A program made the translations under genes and the position numbers. Below, one piece after another: positions 25,687-35,112 of a DNA stretch of 64,000 nucleotides; the first letter of the stretch is position 1; each line of letters opens with the position of its first letter. A model generated the notes under the pieces. That model saw only the letters and a list, made by a program, of their open reading frames with translations. It did no database searches and was not told where the DNA came from. The DNA comes from Cyanomargarita calcarea GSE-NOS-MK-12-04C (GTDB taxonomy: Bacteria; Cyanobacteriota; Cyanobacteriia; Cyanobacteriales; Nostocaceae): assembly GCA_019359595.1 (NCBI GenBank), contig JAHHGZ010000032.1, positions 37,568 to 101,567 of the forward strand. Direction: 5' to 3'.

Positions 25687-28143
25687 TTGATGGAATATCA
25701 TTCTTTCACCGAACAAGGTCTGACAGAGGAAGAAGTTAAAAAGCGCCGTGCAGAAGGTCTGGGGAATAATGTCTCCCTGCAAACGAGTCGCTCCTATCGC
25801 CAAATTTTAACTGAAAATCTATTTAACTTTATTAATATCGTTTTTTTCACGATTAGCGTTGTCATGATTCTCCTGCGACGCTACAGTGATGCATTTTTGG
25901 TTGTAATTGTCATCGGAAGCGGTGTTGTGATTGCTGTTTGTCAAGAGATATGGGCGAAACGAAAATTAGACGAAATCGCTCTGATTAACCGTCCGAAAGC
26001 CACTGCCATCCGTGATAGCAAAGAATACGATATCGACCCAGGAGACATTGTACAGGGAGATATTTTGGTAATTGCTTCTGGCGACCAAATTTTGGTTGAT
26101 GGTGTTGTGGTGGGCGATGGTCGCATTGATGTGGATGAATCTTTACTAACTGGCGAATCAGATTTAATTGCTAAGGTCGCAGAAGATACCGTATATTCTG
26201 GTACTTTCTGCGTGACTGGACGGGCTTATTTTGAAGCAAAAAAAGTGGGTGTGGAAACGGTAGCTTATAAATTAATCGCAGGTGCCCGCGTTTTTCGGTA
26301 CTGCCATACTCCACTACAGGCGGAAATTAACTTGGTAATTCGGATATTGCTCCTGCTTGCCTGTTTTTTGTGGATTCTAGTCGGCATTAGTTTCTTGAGT
26401 CGTTCCTATTCTTTGGCGGATGTTGTCCAACATGCTGCTGTCGTTGCGGGTTTGGTTCCTAGCGGGTTGCTGATTGCGATTACTCTGGCATACGGTACGG
26501 CTGCCGTGCGGATGCTGGGACAAGATGTTTTAATTCAACAAGCGAATGCTGTAGAATCACTTAGCCATGTCGATGTGCTTTGTCTGGATAAAACTGGAAC
26601 GCTGACAGCTAATAAAATCAACTTACTTTCTGTTTATCCAATCGGTGTCTCAGAAGTAACACTGCGGCAAAAATTGGGAGATTACGTCACCAATACAACA
26701 GACCACAATCGGACAACCGAGGCGATCGCTGCTGTTTGTAGTGGAAAAAAAAGCTCAGTAAAAGCTGAAGTCATTTTTTCCTCTGCTCGGAAATGGAGCG
26801 CAATTGTTTTTGATGATTCCCCAAAGGATGTCTATATTCTCGGGGCACCAGAAATACTCGCAGATTCTGTATTTCTAGCATCGGAAGCAAAAACCTACAT
26901 TCAGGAAAGTTTTGAACAAGGATTGAGAGTGCTTCTCTTTGCTTGGAGTGAAAATCTTGATAGTCTGGGGAATGACCCACAAAAACCAACCTTACCTTCC
27001 AACCTCACACCTTTAGGGATTATTTTATTTAGCGACGAGCTGCGCCCAAAAGTAACTGAAACCCTAGATGCATTTATGGCTGCGGGAATCAAGCTCAAGA
27101 TTATTTCTGGAGACAATCCCGAAACTGTTGCTTCAATTGCAAGACAAGCTGGTTTCGGTGGAGAAATTAATTTAATTTCCGGTTTGGAATTAGGGATGAT
27201 GGATGAAGCGCAGTTTGCCAATCAAGCTAGTTCATGCACTATTTTTGGTCGCATTACTCCAGAACAAAAAGCTAAATTAGTCCAAACTTTACGCCATCAA
27301 GGTAATTATGTTGCCATGATTGGTGATGGAGTGAATGATGTTCTTTCCCTCAAACAAGCTTCTTTGGCAATTGCAATGGAAAGCGGTAGTAAAGCGACTA
27401 GAAGTGTTGCCGATATCGTCCTGTTGAAAGATTCCTTTGCAGCGCTACCATATGCATTATTAGAAGGTCAGAGAATCCGCAATGGTATTCGAGATTCACT
27501 AGCACTATTTATTGTGCGAGTTTTCTGTGTCACCCTGCTAATTTTTTCCATTGGGATGGTAACCGATAGTTTCCCATTGGTGAATAAACATAGTGCTTTG
27601 CTAGCTATGTTTGGTGTTGGATTGCCTACAGCAATTTTTCCCCTTTGGGCAAAACCGGGAGAAGTCCAAAAACAAAGAAGTATAATTCGCTCTTTACTAC
27701 ATTTCACGATTCCAGCAACATTAACTATGACCTTAGTTGCCCTGCTAGTTTATTTACTTTATCTAGTGAGAGCAATTTGGGATATTCCACCAGGTCAAGA
27801 GTTCAACCAGCTTGATTATACTCTTCCACGTACGGCTTTAGTGACTATTTTAGTTCTATGCCATTTATTTTTACTTCCTTTTCTCAAACCACCAACAACA
27901 GCATGGGTTGGTGGTGAAAGACTAAGTGGTGATTGGCGATATACTATTGCCGCTTTAATATTATTTGCTATATTCATGACAATTCTAAATGTTCCACAGT
28001 CGCGGATTTTTTTTGAATTAGCAGCATTAAGTCAATTGGATTGCTTATTTCTAGTTTTGGTAGCATTAGAATGGTGCTTAATTTTGCGAGCAGTCTGGCG
28101 AACTCGGTTTTTCAATCGCTTTTTAGGAATTGATTTAAGTTGA
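25687..28143 (+). CDS. Cation-transporting P-type ATPase, CtpE-like
   Basis: An 818-residue P-type ATPase. The actuator motif TGES is at about 154-157. The phosphorylated Asp is D301 in DKTGTLT. The MIGDGVNDVLSLKQA hinge motif is near 542. About ten transmembrane helices are visible, and no N-terminal heavy-metal domain or CPx motif is present. The ion-site motif in TM4 reads GLVPSGL, where most P2 pumps have PEGL. The layout (short N-terminus, long C-terminal membrane domain) resembles CtpE-type pumps, so Ca2+ or another light cation is more likely than a heavy metal. This is an inference. Confidence 0.85.
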   Translation: MMEYHSFTEQGLTEEEVKKRRAEGLGNNVSLQTSRSYRQILTENLFNFINIVFFTISVVMILLRRYSDAFLVVIVIGSGVVIAVCQEIWAKRKLDEIALINRPKATAIRDSKEYDIDPGDIVQGDILVIASGDQILVDGVVVGDGRIDVDESLLTGESDLIAKVAEDTVYSGTFCVTGRAYFEAKKVGVETVAYKLIAGARVFRYCHTPLQAEINLVIRILLLLACFLWILVGISFLSRSYSLADVVQHAAVVAGLVPSGLLIAITLAYGTAAVRMLGQDVLIQQANAVESLSHVDVLCLDKTGTLTANKINLLSVYPIGVSEVTLRQKLGDYVTNTTDHNRTTEAIAAVCSGKKSSVKAEVIFSSARKWSAIVFDDSPKDVYILGAPEILADSVFLASEAKTYIQESFEQGLRVLLFAWSENLDSLGNDPQKPTLPSNLTPLGIILFSDELRPKVTETLDAFMAAGIKLKIISGDNPETVASIARQAGFGGEINLISGLELGMMDEAQFANQASSCTIFGRITPEQKAKLVQTLRHQGNYVAMIGDGVNDVLSLKQASLAIAMESGSKATRSVADIVLLKDSFAALPYALLEGQRIRNGIRDSLALFIVRVFCVTLLIFSIGMVTDSFPLVNKHSALLAMFGVGLPTAIFPLWAKPGEVQKQRSIIRSLLHFTIPATLTMTLVALLVYLLYLVRAIWDIPPGQEFNQLDYTLPRTALVTILVLCHLFLLPFLKPPTTAWVGGERLSGDWRYTIAALILFAIFMTILNVPQSRIFFELAALSQLDCLFLVLVALEWCLILRAVWRTRFFNRFLGIDLS

Positions 28144-28224
28144 TAATAAATCCTGCAATCTTCATCCAATAACAGTGAATTATTTCTCGAATAGAATTTA
28201 ACAGACAAGAGAGCAAAAGTTTTT

Positions 28225-28291
28225 TCATCTGCGTCTACATATGTACCCTGCGGTTAATTATTTATTTTTTGACAATGAAGCAAGAACTCTA
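28225..28291. repeat. Dispersed repeat, copy 1 (CATCTGCG...CTGCGGTTAATTATT)
   Basis: A sequence of about 65 bp including CTGCGGTTAATTATT and AATGAAGCAAGAACTCTA occurs here, in part at 41095-41142 and again at 57471-57530. All copies have the same orientation in the window. Confidence 0.65.
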
Positions 28292-28310
28292 ATAAGTCTA
28301 CAATTCAATT

Positions 28311-28919
28311 ATGAAACAAGACAAACTTGACAATAAAATACCCGATTACCCAGTGCGAGTGTGGGAAATGCTTTTGATTGTCATGGGAGCATTTGCATTG
28401 ATAGGTACGGCTTTAATTGGACTGGGAAGCAAAATGTTAAATAATATCTTAAATCCAGTCAGGGCAGAAGCAATTGCTGAAAGCCTATTTGATTATGAAA
28501 TTCCTGGAGACTCTATTGGCGTAGTTGGTGTCAATATTGGTGCGAAAAAATTTGCTATTGTCAAGAGTAGTAAAAACCCATCAGATATCATACTTTTTGT
28601 AAGTAAAGTTCCTCTGAAGCAGAGAAAAGATGAAAATTCATTAAGTCTAGATATTATTCTTCAAGAGATATTTCAGGGTAACTTTACCCCGACTGCTTCA
28701 AGAACAGAAAATCAAGAATTGTGTGGCAGAAGCGTTTCTGTTTTAATTCAGGAAGGAGAACAAATCATTGAGAATCAGACTACACCGATTTCTGTAGTTA
28801 GGTACATCGCGAATATAACTGACAATGGTGTTGAAAAAAATGTCAACATCCTCGCCAATGGTAAAAATGCCGAAGCTAAAGCTCTCAAAGTCTTTAACTC
28901 CCTGGGATGTAGATTTTAA
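28311..28919 (+). CDS. Hypothetical protein with one N-terminal membrane helix
   Basis: A 202-residue protein with a hydrophobic helix at about 20-45 (MLLIVMGAFALIGTALIGLG) and a soluble remainder. The body (IGVVGVNIGAKKFAIVKS...VSKVPLKQRK...CGRSVSVLIQEGEQIIENQ) looks like a beta-rich extracytoplasmic domain with two cysteines. The family was not recognised. It follows the P-type ATPase by 167 bp on the same strand. Confidence 0.6.
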   Translation: MKQDKLDNKIPDYPVRVWEMLLIVMGAFALIGTALIGLGSKMLNNILNPVRAEAIAESLFDYEIPGDSIGVVGVNIGAKKFAIVKSSKNPSDIILFVSKVPLKQRKDENSLSLDIILQEIFQGNFTPTASRTENQELCGRSVSVLIQEGEQIIENQTTPISVVRYIANITDNGVEKNVNILANGKNAEAKALKVFNSLGCRF

Positions 28920-29012
28920 ATATATAAGGGGAGGTAGCAAATTGAAAGCAGATAAGCGTAGTCGCACTCGTATGAGTGTGTTAATTCGTCTCTACTGATG
29001 CCAAATCTCGGT

Positions 29013-29099
29013 TTAATGAATAATAACTAAAACAGTCAGTCCAATTGAGAAAACAAGCATCCAAAATACACCGAGAAAACCAATCAACCGTTTCTTCAA
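29013..29099 (-). CDS. Possible 28-residue single-helix membrane protein
   Basis: Too short for ordinary gene finding. From TTG at 29099 it reads MKKRLIGFLGVFWMLV and on to a C-terminal VIIH, stopping at 29013. The layout is two or three basic residues followed by an unbroken hydrophobic helix. That is the design of small cyanobacterial membrane subunits. No ATG and no clear RBS are present, so chance is a real alternative. Confidence 0.3.
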   Translation of the reverse strand: MKKRLIGFLGVFWMLVFSIGLTVLVIIH

Positions 29100-29384
29100 C
29101 CGTTAAATTTGTTTGTTTTTTCTTGTTTAAATTATCTCAGAAAATTGTTGTATTAGTCTACCATCTTAAGTTAGATGTATTATATTGAAACTTCATGTTA
29201 CATTGTACAGGCAAAAAATTTTACGTCTTCGTTAAGAGCAGGTAAATAATTTCCAAGGTAAAGCGATCTGAGTAATTAGCTAGTTCAACAAATAATTATC
29301 TATCGTTTGGGTATGTTGCTTTTGTGCCTTCACATCAGCGTTAGGGGCATTTGTGCTTTTATTATCTACGAGAAAATACGTAAC

Positions 29385-31223
29385 ATGAAAGTCATACAAT
29401 CAACGACCTTCCAGGCATTTCACCGCAGTGTGGTTATGGTGATGCAGGCTGCTCCACGGGAGCTACGTTATGTGACAATTTTGACGTTATTTGCAGGAGC
29501 GATACCAAGTATCGTTGTTTGGTTGAACAAGTTGATCATTGATGATATTACTAAGATTCTAAGTACTCAGACATTAGAAAATCCCTTTTATCTAGTTACT
29601 TTTCACTCTTCTTTACTTTACTGTATAGCAATTTTACTGCTGCTAAATTTATTTGCTGATTCTGTAGGAACTATTACGAGTTTTTTCTTTGCTACTTTAG
29701 CAGATAGAGTTCAGGGTTTTGTCGAACTGAAGGTGCTAGATAAAATTGCCAATTTTCAGGACATTGCCTTATTTGAATCACCTGATTTACTGAACATAGT
29801 TCAGTTAACAGAAAAAGGAGTTCTGCGACTTAAAGAGCTTTCTTTTCGACTAGTTCAGACATTACAGGGCTTTTTTATTTTTGTTCCTGCTGTATTGCTT
29901 TCTGCTTCCCTTACTTGGTGGGTACCGTTAATTTTATTTAGCTGTGCAACTCCTGCTCTGTATGTGGATATGAAATATCGCAAACTCAGTTGGAGAGCGG
30001 AAAAAACCCAAGCTCCTATCGCGCGTGAAATGAATTTATACAAAATGATGCTAAGTGGGGAAGCTTACGCTAAAGAGTTGCGTTTATTTCATCTTCAAAG
30101 TTTACTACTAGAGCGATGGAAAGGGCTTTTTAAAACTATGTTTACAGCGATGGAAAAAATTCGTCGTCGCGGAAGCAAGGAGATTTTTGCTTGGTCACTA
30201 CTTAGTGGCTTAGGCGCCGCTTTACCATATGTATATATAGTTTTTGGAGTATTAGCTAAAAAAAATACTCTCGGAGATTTAGCTTTATATAGCGGCGTGA
30301 TTTTACAAGTACGCCGCAGTTTAATGCTTTTCATTGACGGTGGTGGAGAATTATATGACGTTTCTCTAGCCACTACCCCCATTTTCCAACTTTTAGAATT
30401 AAAACCAAGCTTATCTTCACAAACAAAAAATTCTCTACCCTCTATTCCACATTCCCCACTCCTCTCAAGAGGAATTCAAATTCAAAACCTATCTTTCAAC
30501 TACCCAAATAGCGAACGCCAAATTTTGCGCGACATTAATTTGACGATTCAATCAAACGAGATGATTGTCCTGGTGGGTGAAAACGGAGCAGGAAAGACAA
30601 CTTTAGCGAAATTATTATGTCGTTTATACGACCCCAGCGCAGGTAATATTATTTGGAATAATCAGGATTTAAGAGACTTTAGCATCGAAGAACTACGTAA
30701 ACGCATCGCCGTTGTTATGCAAGATTATGCTCGCTTTCCTACTACTGTTCGAGAAAATATTGGCTTTGGCTATCTTCCAGATATAGAAAATCATGATGCT
30801 ATCACCGAAGCTATAGCTGAAACGGGAATGACCAAGGTAATCGACAAATTAGAAAATGGTCTAGAAACTCTTTTAGGTAAACAACTTGAAGGTGGCGTTG
30901 ACTTATCAGGGGGACAATGGCAACGTTTGTCTATTGCTCGTGCTTTGCTGCGATTATCTCACGCCGAATTACTCATACTCGACGAACCAACAGCTAACTT
31001 AGACCCAAAAACTGAAAATGAAATTTATGAAATTTTCCGCACTTTGGCAAAAGGAAGAATTGCGGTAATAGTTAGCCATCGTCTTGCTTTAGCAAAACTC
31101 GCCGACCGAATAGTAGTTTTAGAACATGGTCAAATTATTGAGGTGGGAACTCATGATGAATTGATGAAGTTACAGGGGCAGTACCATTTGATGTTCACTC
31201 GTCAAGCTAGCAGCTATCAATAG
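29385..31223 (+). CDS. ABC exporter (fused membrane and ATPase domains)
   Basis: Half-size ABC exporter, 612 residues from ATG 29385 (MKVIQSTTFQAFHRS); the frame is open to 29307 but the extra 26 residues are not typical. Six membrane helices occupy about residues 20-330. The ATPase domain has Walker A GENGAGKTT, Q-loop VVMQDYARFP, signature LSGGQWQR and Walker B LLILDEPTANLD. It probably works as a homodimer exporting a lipid, peptide or drug-like molecule. It stands alone, so the substrate is unknown. A protease domain is absent, which argues against a bacteriocin exporter. Confidence 0.88.
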   Translation: MKVIQSTTFQAFHRSVVMVMQAAPRELRYVTILTLFAGAIPSIVVWLNKLIIDDITKILSTQTLENPFYLVTFHSSLLYCIAILLLLNLFADSVGTITSFFFATLADRVQGFVELKVLDKIANFQDIALFESPDLLNIVQLTEKGVLRLKELSFRLVQTLQGFFIFVPAVLLSASLTWWVPLILFSCATPALYVDMKYRKLSWRAEKTQAPIAREMNLYKMMLSGEAYAKELRLFHLQSLLLERWKGLFKTMFTAMEKIRRRGSKEIFAWSLLSGLGAALPYVYIVFGVLAKKNTLGDLALYSGVILQVRRSLMLFIDGGGELYDVSLATTPIFQLLELKPSLSSQTKNSLPSIPHSPLLSRGIQIQNLSFNYPNSERQILRDINLTIQSNEMIVLVGENGAGKTTLAKLLCRLYDPSAGNIIWNNQDLRDFSIEELRKRIAVVMQDYARFPTTVRENIGFGYLPDIENHDAITEAIAETGMTKVIDKLENGLETLLGKQLEGGVDLSGGQWQRLSIARALLRLSHAELLILDEPTANLDPKTENEIYEIFRTLAKGRIAVIVSHRLALAKLADRIVVLEHGQIIEVGTHDELMKLQGQYHLMFTRQASSYQ

Positions 31224-31782
31224 GTAATAGTAGGGGGTAGTTGGAAAAGTGGTAATTTTAGTAACTTACTGGCTACCTACCCTACCACACCTCCAGATTT
31301 AATAGAGAGGTTAAGATTTCTCATTTTTTTTTGCCAAGGCTGGTAGTGCGGCGAACGCACTGTAGAATTCTCTCCCATCTGGCGTTGGTGAAGGTAACGG
31401 CAGTGGTCATATCCATAATTTGTCGAACCGTCGCATCACCAAAACCACTATCGCAGATATGGGTAAGCAAATGGCGATTTTTCACCCACAATTACAACCC
31501 GGACAACAAGTCGTGGTGCGCGGTGGTGAGGGTTTATCTGATGGTGCCGCAGTCCAAGCAAAGCAGGAGAAGTAAGGTATATCAATTGTTGAGCCTTGGA
31601 AAATCAATCAAACGTTCAATCCCAAGTTTTTGTCAAGACTAATTTAGATGCGTTTGCGCTGGCACTTGAGCGATATCGCCAACAGCATCCGCATCTGTAT
31701 AAACCTAAAAAATTAGCCGCAGGTTCACGAAAAAAACATCATAAAAATGCGATACTTCAAAAAATGTAATTAAAACAGACAA
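31224..31782. other. Gene debris: efflux adaptor end and another fragment
   Basis: Two protein remnants can be read on the plus strand. One ends at 31575 with LQPGQQVVVRGGEGLSDGAA, the C-terminus of an RND-type membrane-fusion (HlyD-like) adaptor. The other ends at 31769 with RQQHPHLYKPKKLAAGS followed by KKHHKNAILQKM, a familiar-looking basic tail whose family I could not name. Neither has a start. Confidence 0.5.
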
Positions 31783-33051
31783 ATGAACCAGACTAAACTC
31801 TTTGGTCTGTCCGCAGAAACAGGCAGATGGTTCCTGATTCCCCTGGGAATAACTGTACAGCTTTGTCTCGGTACGGTTTACTCCTGGAGTATTTTCAGAA
31901 AGCCTCTGGAAAAATTGCTTGGCATCGGTGCGACTGAAAGCCTTCTACCTTTCACTGTGCTTTTAGTCGTTTTCGCGATATTAATGCCAATTACAGGCTT
32001 TTACATCAATCGCTTTGGTTCTCGTCTTGTTACTGCTGTTGGTGGAGCAGTAATGGGAATTGGCTACATCCTTTCTAGCTTCAGCAGCGGTAATATTTCA
32101 ACTTTGATAATTACCTATGGTGTAATTGCGGGTGTGGGTGTGGGCATTGCCTATGGTGTACCCCTAGCTGTAGTCGCCAAATGGTTCCCAGATAAAAAAG
32201 GACTCGCAGTCGGCTTAACTGTGATTGGCTTTGGTTTATCGCCACTCATTACTGCACCGTTAGCAGTACAGCTGATTAAATCCAACGGAATATCAGGCAC
32301 CTTTTTAATTTTTGGTGTAGCCTTTACTGTAATTATTCTTTTGATATCAACTACATTAAAAATGCCGCCTTCTGGGTGGAAACCCGCAAATTGGAATCTT
32401 AAAAGCAATCTGAAGACCAATCTCAAAGCCTCTCGTGGTGCGGAAATACTCCAAACGCCGACATTTTACGGGTTGTGGTTCTGCTACACAATTGGCACAT
32501 TTGTGGGATTAGCAGCTATTGGCATTTCTAGCCCATTAGCACAGGAAATTATTAAGTTAGATAAAGATACAGCAGCGATGACAGTTTCGCTGTTTGCAAT
32601 ATTTAACGGTATAGGACGTGTTGCTTTCGGTTGGGTCACTGACCGTTTTACCCCGAAATTTGCGGCGATCGCCTCTTATATTCTGATGCTGATCGGCTCA
32701 ATTATGATGTTAAATGCCCGTCAGAATGATGTTGCAACCTATTTGGTGGCATTTTCCCTGTTTACATTTTCCTTTGGTGGTTGGTTAGCGATCGCTCCGA
32801 CATCAACCTTAACCCTATTTCCTTCGGAAGATTACGCGAAAAATTATGGTATCGTGTTTACCGCTTTCGGAGTCGGGGCATTAGGCGGTACACTCCTAGC
32901 AGGTCGGATCAGAGATATTTTTGGCAGTTATACGAATTTCTTTTATCCGACAGCCGGATTAGCAATTATCGGAATTCTATTGGCTGTATTTATGCTTAAG
33001 CGCAGCCCAATCAATGCGGGAGTTCTTGAGGAAATAGACACAAAAATCTAG
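31783..33051 (+). CDS. MFS transporter of the oxalate/formate antiporter (OFA) type
   Basis: Twelve-helix major facilitator of 422 residues. The opening (RWFLIPLGITVQLCLGTVYSWSIFRKPL) and the conserved WFPDKKGLAVGL loop after helix 4 are typical of the OFA family, which moves small carboxylates such as oxalate, formate, pyruvate or lactate. The second half repeats the fold (GRVAFGWVTDRF loop). It has no partner genes, so direction and substrate are not determined. Confidence 0.88.
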   Translation: MNQTKLFGLSAETGRWFLIPLGITVQLCLGTVYSWSIFRKPLEKLLGIGATESLLPFTVLLVVFAILMPITGFYINRFGSRLVTAVGGAVMGIGYILSSFSSGNISTLIITYGVIAGVGVGIAYGVPLAVVAKWFPDKKGLAVGLTVIGFGLSPLITAPLAVQLIKSNGISGTFLIFGVAFTVIILLISTTLKMPPSGWKPANWNLKSNLKTNLKASRGAEILQTPTFYGLWFCYTIGTFVGLAAIGISSPLAQEIIKLDKDTAAMTVSLFAIFNGIGRVAFGWVTDRFTPKFAAIASYILMLIGSIMMLNARQNDVATYLVAFSLFTFSFGGWLAIAPTSTLTLFPSEDYAKNYGIVFTAFGVGALGGTLLAGRIRDIFGSYTNFFYPTAGLAIIGILLAVFMLKRSPINAGVLEEIDTKI

Positions 33052-33802
33052 TTAATCGCAACCGGGTTTATTTAAAAATATCCGGTTTTTTCGTGTCCCC
33101 CATAACACAGGATTTAGGAATTTTTAAGTAATTATACAGAGGTTGATATCGGAGATTTCTGGTTAGAAAAGTGTCTTCGTTATATCTACCCCTACTTGAA
33201 CAGATTCGCTGTTGCCGTCTGTGCAAGCGATATCACCCCATCTGCAATTAACTGCACAAGATGGTACGGTAATCCCCTTTGATTTCTTCAGGAGTTGCGG
33301 TTTTGCTCTTCTAGGCAAAACTCATTCAAACGCTTTGATTTAGACCTGAAACTGGACTCGCAGTGACTTGTCATGAGGCGAGACGGGTGGGATCTGGCGG
33401 TCAATATCTACCATAAATTGTAGCAAGTCCGATCGTTCAAAAGAAACGCAACCATCTGCCTCGTGCCGATAAAAGCATGAAACAATTCTGGGTAACGTTG
33501 CACCACCATGATGCCAAGGGCGTTGACATCGAGGGGGGCGAAAATGGCAAGGAAGGCGATCGCAGATAAAGCAGCAATTGAATTTGCTGTGGGTTTTTAC
33601 GATGCTTTAGGAGCAGGACGATGACGGTTTTATTTTTGTTGTTGGGAATGGCGATCGCTATTACTAAGGTTAAAGTAATTTTTGTAACGTCAATAATTAT
33701 CTTTCAGTATTTATGTCGAGAAAAACTTGGCTTTTTATTTCTATATCGAGAAAATAAATATACAAGTATGAGGCAGAAATCCAGTTTATTGGGGAGAGCG
33801 AT
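33052..33802. other. Gene debris region with hydrolase and CHAT-type fragments
   Basis: No intact gene. On the minus strand at about 33410-33530 the sequence IMVVQRYPELFHAFIGTRQM resembles the core of proline-iminopeptidase-like alpha/beta hydrolases, ending in a stop. On the plus strand at about 33540-33622, AIEFAVGFYDALGAGR resembles the end of CHAT/caspase-like domains. Both are short and broken. Confidence 0.45.
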
Positions 33803-34102
33803 CTATGACTCTTCATCAAACAATGCATCCAAACCCCGATACCCACTCACAACTCGTGTAATTTCAATTCCACCTGCAATGGGACGATAAAAAATCAAAT
33901 AATCATCCACAGGGAAACTGCGTAAAATAGGAGAAAGTTCATCTCGTCCGCGTCCCATATTGGGGAAATTGGCCAGTATCTCAAACTTTTGAGCCATAGC
34001 ATCCAAAAACTTGTTTGCTATATCTGGATTTTTTACGAACAGATAATCGTGAATTTTTTGCAAATCTTGCTCTGCTTGAGGTGATACAAAGTAGATGCCT
34101 AT
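33803..34102 (-). CDS. ParE/RelE-family toxin, start codon apparently lost
   Basis: RNase or gyrase toxin of the RelE/ParE fold: FVSPQAEQDLQKIHDYL, FPNMGRGRDEL and the closing DYLIFYRPIAGGIEITRVVSGYRGLDALF are all typical. The family's N-terminus is encoded up to ATA at 34100-34102, where a start codon is expected, and there is no ATG, GTG or TTG upstream in frame. The first usable start is TTG at 34063, which drops the first strand (86 residues). Either an ATG mutated to ATA or an unusual start is used. The cognate antitoxin just upstream has a stop codon in it. Confidence 0.7.
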   Translation of the reverse strand: MGIYFVSPQAEQDLQKIHDYLFVKNPDIANKFLDAMAQKFEILANFPNMGRGRDELSPILRSFPVDDYLIFYRPIAGGIEITRVVSGYRGLDALFDEES

Positions 34103-34142
34103 TAATATACTACGCCTGTGCTTTTCTCATTGCTTGGTTTTT

Positions 34143-34376
34143 CTAACGCAGTTTTTTAATTACTTCTCTACCGTCAATTCGTTCCCCACATTGGAGTTGT
34201 TCTACCCCAATCGCAATTTCCCGTTTCAATTCCTCAAACCTACCTTTATAAATCCTTTCCCTTTTCTCCAGGAGTTTAATACTCGCAATAATTACTTCCT
34301 CAGTCGAAGCATATTTACCGCTAGCAATTTGACTTTGGATAAATTGCTCTAATTAAGGAGTCAAAGAAATACTCAT
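34143..34376 (-). pseudogene. ParD-type antitoxin with nonsense codon 8
   Basis: ATG at 34376 opens MSISLTP, then TAA stands where Glu is expected, then 69 codons continue without break (LEQFIQSQIASGKYAST, EEVIIASIKLLEKRERIYK) to TAG at 34143. That is a normal 77-residue ParD/CopG-like antitoxin apart from the stop. It sits 40 bp before the toxin gene, the usual antitoxin-first order. No good reinitiation codon follows closely. Confidence 0.8.
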
Positions 34377-34616
34377 ATATTATCTAGGCTACTGTTTTTC
34401 TATATTTTCATTATAAGTAAGTGGGTCTTCACAGCCTATAACATGATATTGGCAGCTTCTACCGCATCATCGTTTTGAGTAAGTTTTGTGTTGCACCAGT
34501 CTAAGCGATTGCCCCGATTGTACCCTATCACCCTCAGCTTCGAGTCGGTTTCGATAGGCAATATTTTTAAATCTGTAGGACAGGCAAGACGCCTATCCTA
34601 CGGATAATCTGAGAAA

Positions 34617-35024
34617 TTACGGCACAATCAACACAGGACAAGGCGAAAGATTAATCACACGGGTGGTAACACTATCGGTTGAACCTTCATCAGTCAAACC
34701 GAGTCCGCGACAACCCATGATAATTAAATCAGCCCCAATTTCATCCGCGACATCGCAGATGGTGAAGGCTGGTTTGCCTTGCTTTTCAATGGTTTCGGCT
34801 CTAATCCCCTGTTGAGAAAATAGAGTTTTCGCACTTTCTAGCAGTTGTGCCACAGCTTCTTCTGATGCCATTGGATCTGAAGAAGGTGCATCGGCAGCGG
34901 ATTCTTCCACCACTGATAGCAGCACTAAGCTACTACCATACTTTTGCACAATATTCACAACTACTTCAGCCGCTTCCCGTGTTTCTCGGCTTTGGTCGAT
35001 CGGAAATAAAACTGTCTTAAACAT
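34617..35024 (-). CDS. Universal stress protein (UspA family)
   Basis: A 135-residue UspA-fold protein. The start [12 protein letters not shown] gives the ATP-site Asp10, and the ATP-binding pattern G-x2-G-x9-G-(S/T)-like stretch is present in [21 protein letters not shown] near residue 105. Acts as a stress-linked nucleotide-binding protein in the cytoplasm. It is divergent from pgk, with an 88-bp space between the two starts. Confidence 0.92.
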   Translation of the reverse strand: MFKTVLFPIDQSRETREAAEVVVNIVQKYGSSLVLLSVVEESAADAPSSDPMASEEAVAQLLESAKTLFSQQGIRAETIEKQGKPAFTICDVADEIGADLIIMGCRGLGLTDEGSTDSVTTRVINLSPCPVLIVP

Positions 35025-35112
35025 CTCAATTACCTCTGCGCCCCGGACTCCGGTAAAATCTGGATGGAGCTACTTAAAAAACATAACAAAAAGGCGATCG
35101 GGAGGTCGGTCT

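Noticed and set aside
31331..31642. 103-codon open frame as a gene
   Set aside because: The recognisable adaptor C-terminus is in another frame, and this frame has no family pattern.
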